DNA of 64,000 nucleotides. Origin: Sphaerisporangium melleum (GTDB taxonomy: Bacteria; Actinomycetota; Actinomycetes; Streptosporangiales; Streptosporangiaceae). Position numbers and translations under genes: made by a program. Within the stretch, counting starts at the first letter, position 1. Every line of letters begins with the position of its first letter. This document shows, in pieces, positions 59,919-64,000 of the stretch. The notes below the pieces were generated by a model. The model saw only the letters and a program-made list of their open reading frames with translations. It did no database searches and was not told the DNA's origin. The stretch lies in the NCBI RefSeq assembly GCF_014646695.1, contig NZ_BMNT01000015.1:26850-90849 (forward strand). The letters run 5' to 3'.

Positions 59919-60230
59919 CCGCGTCTCCTCCTCGCGGCCGCAGCCGCCGTACTCGCGCCTGGACCGTCCCCGTCCGGCCCGGGCCGGACGGCCGGGCGGA
60001 GCGGCGGTGCGGTGCTTCGCCGGTCTCGGGACACAAGGCGCGCCCCGCCCCTCCCCGGGGTCCGCACGCCGTGACCGCGAGCCTGGAGTCACCTTAGCCC
60101 TGAGGTCACGGCCGAAACCATCGACGCGGAATATTGTTCGGCTTTCGTGTCCCGGACGTGCTCGGCCAGGCCTCGTCAGGTGGAGAAGGGCGTACTCCTG
60201 TGTGGAGCAGGGGCGAGCGCGCCCGCCGGG
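59919..60230. other. Spacer between GT4 gene and aldehyde dehydrogenase
   Basis: 312 bases, no gene seen. An AT-rich patch near 60120-60150 (GGAATATTGTTCGGC) could hold the aldehyde dehydrogenase promoter on the minus strand. No clear operator. Confidence 0.35.
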
Positions 60231-61514
60231 TCAGGCCGTGGTGCCGAGCGAGCACGCGGGCAGCGGCCCGCCCTCCTCCAGCTCGGCGAGCAGGGCCCGC
60301 CACCGTGCGCCGATCACCTCGACGTCATAGTCCGCGGCGGTGCGCAGCGCGTTGGCGCCCATCCTGTGGCGCAACTCCTCGTCCTCGATGACCCGGCAGA
60401 TGCCGGCGGCGAGCGACGCGGCCTTCTTGGAGCGCACGAGCAGTCCGTCGTGCTCATGGGTGATGATCTCCCTCGGCCCGTGCGGGCAGTCGAAGCTCAC
60501 CACCGGCACGCCCTTGCTCATGGCCTCCAGAATGGTCATGCCGAAGCCCTCGTAGCGGGAGCTCACGGCGTAGATCGACGACTTGGACAGCTCGACGCCG
60601 ATCTCCGGGGTGCTGCCCATCAGGAAGATCTTCTCCGACAGCCCCGCCTCCTCGATGCGCTGCCGCAGTCGCTCCTCGCGCTCGGGGGTGCCGCCGCCGT
60701 AGATGCGCAGCACCCAGTCGGGGTGCGCTCGTGCGACCGTCTTCCAGGCGTTGACCAGCCGGTCGAAGCCCTTGGCCCACACCACCCGGCCGATGGCGAC
60801 GACGACCTTCTCCTCCAGGGAGGACACGTCGCCTGCCAGGTCGGGGATCGCGTTGGGGATGCGCAGCAGGCGCTGCGGCGGACGCGCCTTGAGTGTCTTG
60901 GTGTAGTCCTTCAGGTCGGCCTCGGTGAGCGTCACGAACGCGTCGAACCTGCCGTAGCGGCGCTTGATCTGTGCCTGGAGCTCCGGGCCGTGCGACTCCA
61001 GGGTGACGTGCTCCTGGCCGATGGTGAGCACCTCGGGCGGGGCGAACAGGCCCATGACGATGTTGAAGACCGGGCGCGTCCCGATGACCGCCCCGCCGCG
61101 CAGCGAGCGCAGGTAGCGGATGAGCCGCAGGTCGGTCAGCAGGCTCAGGTTCAGGTACGCCTTCTCCTCCTGCGACACCAGCCGGCTCGGGCGGCGCGCG
61201 AGGAATTCGGCGAACCGGCCGCGGGGCGCCATCCGGTCGTCCAGGAACCGCACCCGCACCCCGGGCGGCAGGGGGAAGAAGGGCTCCTCGTTGGTGCGCG
61301 TCAGGCTGACGATCTCCACCTCATGGTCGCGGGCGAGGTAGGCGGCCAGGTTCAGCACCGTACGGATCGTGCCGCCCATCCCGTACGCGTGCAGGAGCAG
61401 GATGTGCACCTGCCGGGCGTTCCTGGGCGGGGCCTTGCGTGCCCGCCTCCGGTTGGCGAGTTCGAGCGATTTCAGCGCCATCCGTGCGATGAGCCTGCGC
61501 CCCGTGGCTAACAC
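60231..61514 (-). CDS. Glycosyltransferase family 4 protein
   Basis: 427 residues from GTG 61514, eight bases after GAAGGGGG; earlier starts (ATG near 61550 or GTG 61607) remain possible. GT-B fold: acceptor-side HILLLHAYGMGGTIRTVLNLA; linker; nucleotide-sugar domain with AIGRVVWAKGFDRLVNAW, ILRIYGGG, VFLMG-type strand (EKIFLMGS), and the EX7E motif SSRYEGFGMTILEAMSKGVPVVSFDCPHGPREII. It transfers a sugar from a nucleotide donor, probably to a lipid or wall polymer. No operon partners. Confidence 0.9.
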   Translation of the reverse strand: MLATGRRLIARMALKSLELANRRRARKAPPRNARQVHILLLHAYGMGGTIRTVLNLAAYLARDHEVEIVSLTRTNEEPFFPLPPGVRVRFLDDRMAPRGRFAEFLARRPSRLVSQEEKAYLNLSLLTDLRLIRYLRSLRGGAVIGTRPVFNIVMGLFAPPEVLTIGQEHVTLESHGPELQAQIKRRYGRFDAFVTLTEADLKDYTKTLKARPPQRLLRIPNAIPDLAGDVSSLEEKVVVAIGRVVWAKGFDRLVNAWKTVARAHPDWVLRIYGGGTPEREERLRQRIEEAGLSEKIFLMGSTPEIGVELSKSSIYAVSSRYEGFGMTILEAMSKGVPVVSFDCPHGPREIITHEHDGLLVRSKKAASLAAGICRVIEDEELRHRMGANALRTAADYDVEVIGARWRALLAELEEGGPLPACSLGTTA

Positions 61515-61984
61515 CTCGAATGCCCCCTTCGATGCCGGCGGACATGCCATGCCCCCCGTAGGTCGTCGTATCGGCATATGCCTGGCCACCTGGCGGGCAC
61601 CCGTCACCTCTGGGGGAGATGACCAGATTCCTCCGCCGCAGGTAAGAGCTCGATAAGCCGCCTCGCGGCACGCCCGTCCCTGTCCGGCCCCCGTTCGTAG
61701 GTTCTAGACGCTCACTGACCGGTGGTTCGTTGCAGGAATTTCCCAGAAATTCATTAAGTAGTCAGGTGATAGCGGAGTGCGCGGCGATATGGCCGAGTTA
61801 TGGCAGATAAGGGGAATGGATCGGCGAATGCCGGGTTGGTGGGCTCGCGGGCGGGTTGTGGCGGTGCTGAGCGTCAGCGGGACGGCCGGTCACCCGGACG
61901 CTGGAGCGCCGCACCGGCTCGCCTGGTCCGGGCGGAGGGCAGGCCGAACAGAACAGCCGGCCGGTCAACGGGACGGGAGCCTGC
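61515..61984. other. Spacer upstream of the GT4 gene
   Basis: 470 bases without a supported gene. It includes an unusual AT-rich segment with the perfect inverted repeat GAATTT-CCCAG-AAATTC (61736-61752), a possible operator, and nothing recognisable else. Longer GT4 start choices would take up to 61607. Confidence 0.35.
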
Positions 61985-62644
61985 TCAGAAGAGGGTGTCG
62001 GTGCGCTCGATGCCGCGCAGCGCGTCGTAGTCGAGCGTCACGCACTCGATGCCCCGGTCGCCGGCGAGCACCCGGGCCTGCGGCCTGATCTCCTGGGCGG
62101 CGAACACGCCCTTCACCGGTGCCAGCAGGCTGTCGCGGTTGAGCAGCTCCAGATAGCGCGTGAGCTGCTCGACCCCGTCGATCTCCCCGCGCCGCTTGAT
62201 CTCGATGGCGACCGTACCGCCGAGGTGGTCGCGGCACAGGATGTCCACCGGCCCGATCGCGGTCGGGTACTCCCTGCGGATCAGCGTCCAGCCGGTGCCC
62301 AGGGTGGTGATGTTGTCGGCCAGCAGCTCCTGCAGGTGCGCCTCGACGCCGTCCTTCTGCAGGCCGGGGTCGATGCCCAGCTCGTGCGAGGAGTCGTGCA
62401 GGATCTCCTCGATGGTCAGGATGAGCTGCTCGCCGGTCTTACCGTGGGTGACCGTCCAGCGGCCCTCCTCCTCGCGCACCTTGCAGGGAGGATTCATCCA
62501 GTTGAGCGGCTTGAACGCCCGGTCATCTGCATGGATTGACACCGAACCGTCCGCTTTGAGCAAGATCAGCCGGGGTGCCATCGGGAGGTGCGCCGTGAGG
62601 CGTCCCACGTAATCCACGCTGCAACGCGCGATGACCAGCCGCAT
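61985..62644 (-). CDS. nucS: Mismatch-specific endonuclease NucS (EndoMS)
   Basis: 219 residues. Cleaves both strands at G-T, T-T and G-G mismatches and supplies mismatch repair in actinobacteria lacking MutSL. N-terminal DNA-binding domain: [30 protein letters not shown]-terminal RecB-like nuclease: Asp134 (GPVDIL), Glu148 and Lys150 (AIEIK), then [18 protein letters not shown]. The end RTDTLF resembles the beta-clamp-binding tail known for this family. The start is ATG 62644, matching the conserved MRLVIA; the TTG nine bases upstream is not needed. It lies downstream of the atp operon as in mycobacteria and streptomycetes. Confidence 0.97.
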   Translation of the reverse strand: MRLVIARCSVDYVGRLTAHLPMAPRLILLKADGSVSIHADDRAFKPLNWMNPPCKVREEEGRWTVTHGKTGEQLILTIEEILHDSSHELGIDPGLQKDGVEAHLQELLADNITTLGTGWTLIRREYPTAIGPVDILCRDHLGGTVAIEIKRRGEIDGVEQLTRYLELLNRDSLLAPVKGVFAAQEIRPQARVLAGDRGIECVTLDYDALRGIERTDTLF

Positions 62645-62845
62645 GTCGGCCAACCCTACCGTCCGCCGCGGACGCCGGGGCGCGGTTCGCGCGGCGTCCG
62701 CGGGACGGCCATGCCCGGACGCCGGTGGGAGCGGTTCGCCGGCTGGGGATCACGGGCGCGCCGCCGGGTGGCCGGTGCGGGCCGGGTCGCCGCGTTCTGG
62801 GAGACTTGCCGCCAGGACGGCAGGACGGCGAGGGCGGAGGACATG

Positions 62846-64000
62846 ATGGCGCGCACGTTCCAGACCGTCGGCGTCGTGGGCCTCGGCACCATGGGCGCCG
62901 GCATCGCCGAGGTGTTCGCGCGGGCGGGGCTGCGGGTGATCGGGGTCGAGGTGGACGGCCGGGCGCTCGATCGTGGGCGGGCGACCCTGCACCGGTCCGT
63001 CGAGCGGGCGCTGAGCCGGGGCCGGCTCAGCGAGGAGGAACGCGACGGCGTCCTCGCGCGGCTCTCCTTCGCCGGCTCGCTTGAGGACCTGCGGGACGCC
63101 GACCTGGTGGTCGAGGCCATCCCCGAGGTCATGGAGTACAAGCGCGCCCTGTTCGCCGACCTCGACCGCGTCTGCCGGCCCGAGGTGGTGCTGGCGACCA
63201 ACACCTCCTCGCTGCCCGTCACCGCGATCGCGGCCACCACCTCCCGTCCCGGCCGGGTCGTCGGCATGCACTTCTTCAACCCGGCGCCGGTCATGCGGCT
63301 CGTCGAGGTCGTGCGCACGGTGGTCACCGAGGACGGCCTGGCCGAGGAGGTCGCGGGCCTGGCCCGGCGCGTCGGCAAGACGCCGGTCGTCGTGGGCGAC
63401 CGGGCGGGGTTCGTGGTCAACCGGCTGCTGCTCGGCTACCTCAACCACGCGGCGACGCTGCTGGAACGCCGGGTCGCGGCCATGGAGGACATCGACACGG
63501 CCATGAAGGCCGGTGCCGGCCTGCCGATGGGCCCGTTCGCCCTGCTCGACCTGATCGGGCTGGACGTCTCGCGCGAGGTGTGCGAGGTGCTGTTCGAGGA
63601 GAGCCGCGACCGCGTGTACGCCCCCGCTCCCATCCTGCGCGAGCTGGTGGCCGCCGGGCTGCTCGGGCGCAAGAGCGGCCGGGGCTTCCACGACTACGAC
63701 GCCGTCCCGGCGCCCCCGGCGGCCGAGCCCGGCGGCAAGCTCACCGTGGGGTCGGTCCACGTGCTCGGTGCGGGGGCCGAGGACCTCACGGCGCGGCTGT
63801 CGGCGGCGGGCTTCAAGTGGGGCGAGGCGGACGAGGCCGACGTGGTGATCGCGTTGTCCGCCGGTCCGCTGGCCGAGCGGGCCCGGCTGCTGCCGCATCC
63901 CGAACGCCTTGCCGGGCTCCATCTGATCGGCGACCGGCTCGCGGAGGTGGTCTCCACGGTGCTGACCGCCCCCGAGGTGGCGCGCGCCGTCGCGGGCCTG
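62846..64000 (+). CDS. 3-hydroxyacyl-CoA dehydrogenase, N-terminal part, runs off window
   Basis: 385 codons present. Oxidises L-3-hydroxyacyl-CoA (or acts as 3-hydroxybutyryl-CoA dehydrogenase) with NAD+. Rossmann fold VGVVGLGTMGAGIAEVFARAG at about 7-27; LVVEAIPEVMEYKRALFADLD; catalytic His in VVGMHFFNPAPVMRLVEVV; NRLLLGYLNHAATLLE and MGPFALLDLIGLDV in the helical domain; ending KSGRGFHDYD, then a further C-terminal region (SVHVLGAGAEDLTARL) that looks like the start of a second half-domain. The start is ATG 62846, five bases after GGAGG; the ATG at 62843 is too close. Confidence 0.93.
   Translation, partial: MARTFQTVGVVGLGTMGAGIAEVFARAGLRVIGVEVDGRALDRGRATLHRSVERALSRGRLSEEERDGVLARLSFAGSLEDLRDADLVVEAIPEVMEYKRALFADLDRVCRPEVVLATNTSSLPVTAIAATTSRPGRVVGMHFFNPAPVMRLVEVVRTVVTEDGLAEEVAGLARRVGKTPVVVGDRAGFVVNRLLLGYLNHAATLLERRVAAMEDIDTAMKAGAGLPMGPFALLDLIGLDVSREVCEVLFEESRDRVYAPAPILRELVAAGLLGRKSGRGFHDYDAVPAPPAAEPGGKLTVGSVHVLGAGAEDLTARLSAAGFKWGEADEADVVIALSAGPLAERARLLPHPERLAGLHLIGDRLAEVVSTVLTAPEVARAVAGL

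Overview
The window is very GC-rich chromosomal DNA from a high-GC actinobacterium. A filamentous, spore-forming lineage such as the Streptosporangiales or a Streptomyces relative fits best. Supporting signs are the codon bias towards G/C in third positions, many GTG and TTG starts, NucS in place of MutSL, a Rho factor with a long Arg/Asp/Gln-rich insertion, a sigma-R-type promoter in front of rpmE, and DUF5753/DUF397 regulator pairs. The exact genus is inference.

Region 1-19 kb is mostly accessory. It holds the 5' end of a trehalose synthase gene (minus strand), an asparagine-synthetase-like gene divergent from a large coiled-coil glycosyltransferase, an XRE regulator, and a Uma2-type nuclease-fold gene. 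Next comes a small regulatory island (RsbW-like kinase // XRE-DUF5753 + DUF397) whose divergent promoter region is packed with inverted repeats. The island is flanked by two directly repeated copies of the 3' end of a secreted subtilase; one copy is intact and one is decayed. Then come a lipoprotein, an ArsR-SRPBCC operon with a clear operator/promoter, and a secreted GH115 alpha-glucuronidase with a Thr-Pro linker and a CBM2, carrying LacI-type operator sequences at its start.

Region 18-57 kb is a conserved actinobacterial housekeeping backbone: nrtL-lysA-hom ... thrC-thrB-rho ... rpmE-prfA-prmC-sua5 ... glyA-wecA/tagO-like-atpIBEFHAGDC-DUF2550, with a PduO-type cobalamin adenosyltransferase convergent. 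It covers lysine and threonine synthesis, transcription and translation termination, one-carbon metabolism, a cell-wall polyprenyl-phosphate transferase and the complete F1Fo ATP synthase. Cargo interrupts the backbone in three places. Between hom and thrC lie three family-2 glycosyltransferases, a TetR regulator with an extra thioredoxin-like half, and a coiled-coil methyltransferase. Between rho and rpmE lies a NarL-type two-component pair. Between sua5 and glyA lies a highly repetitive Lys/Asp then Gln/Pro-rich protein with a small WXG100-like partner.

Region 57-64 kb holds a STAS anti-sigma antagonist, an aldehyde dehydrogenase with a TetR gene downstream, a GT4 glycosyltransferase, the mismatch endonuclease nucS, and the 5' part of a 3-hydroxyacyl-CoA dehydrogenase gene that runs off the window. 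I see no tRNA, rRNA, CRISPR array, insertion sequence or phage genes. The most noteworthy features are the repeat-flanked regulatory island with its alternating octamer array, the exact GGAAT-N18-GTT promoter before rpmE, several large perfect hairpins, and the WXG100-like/repeat-protein pair.
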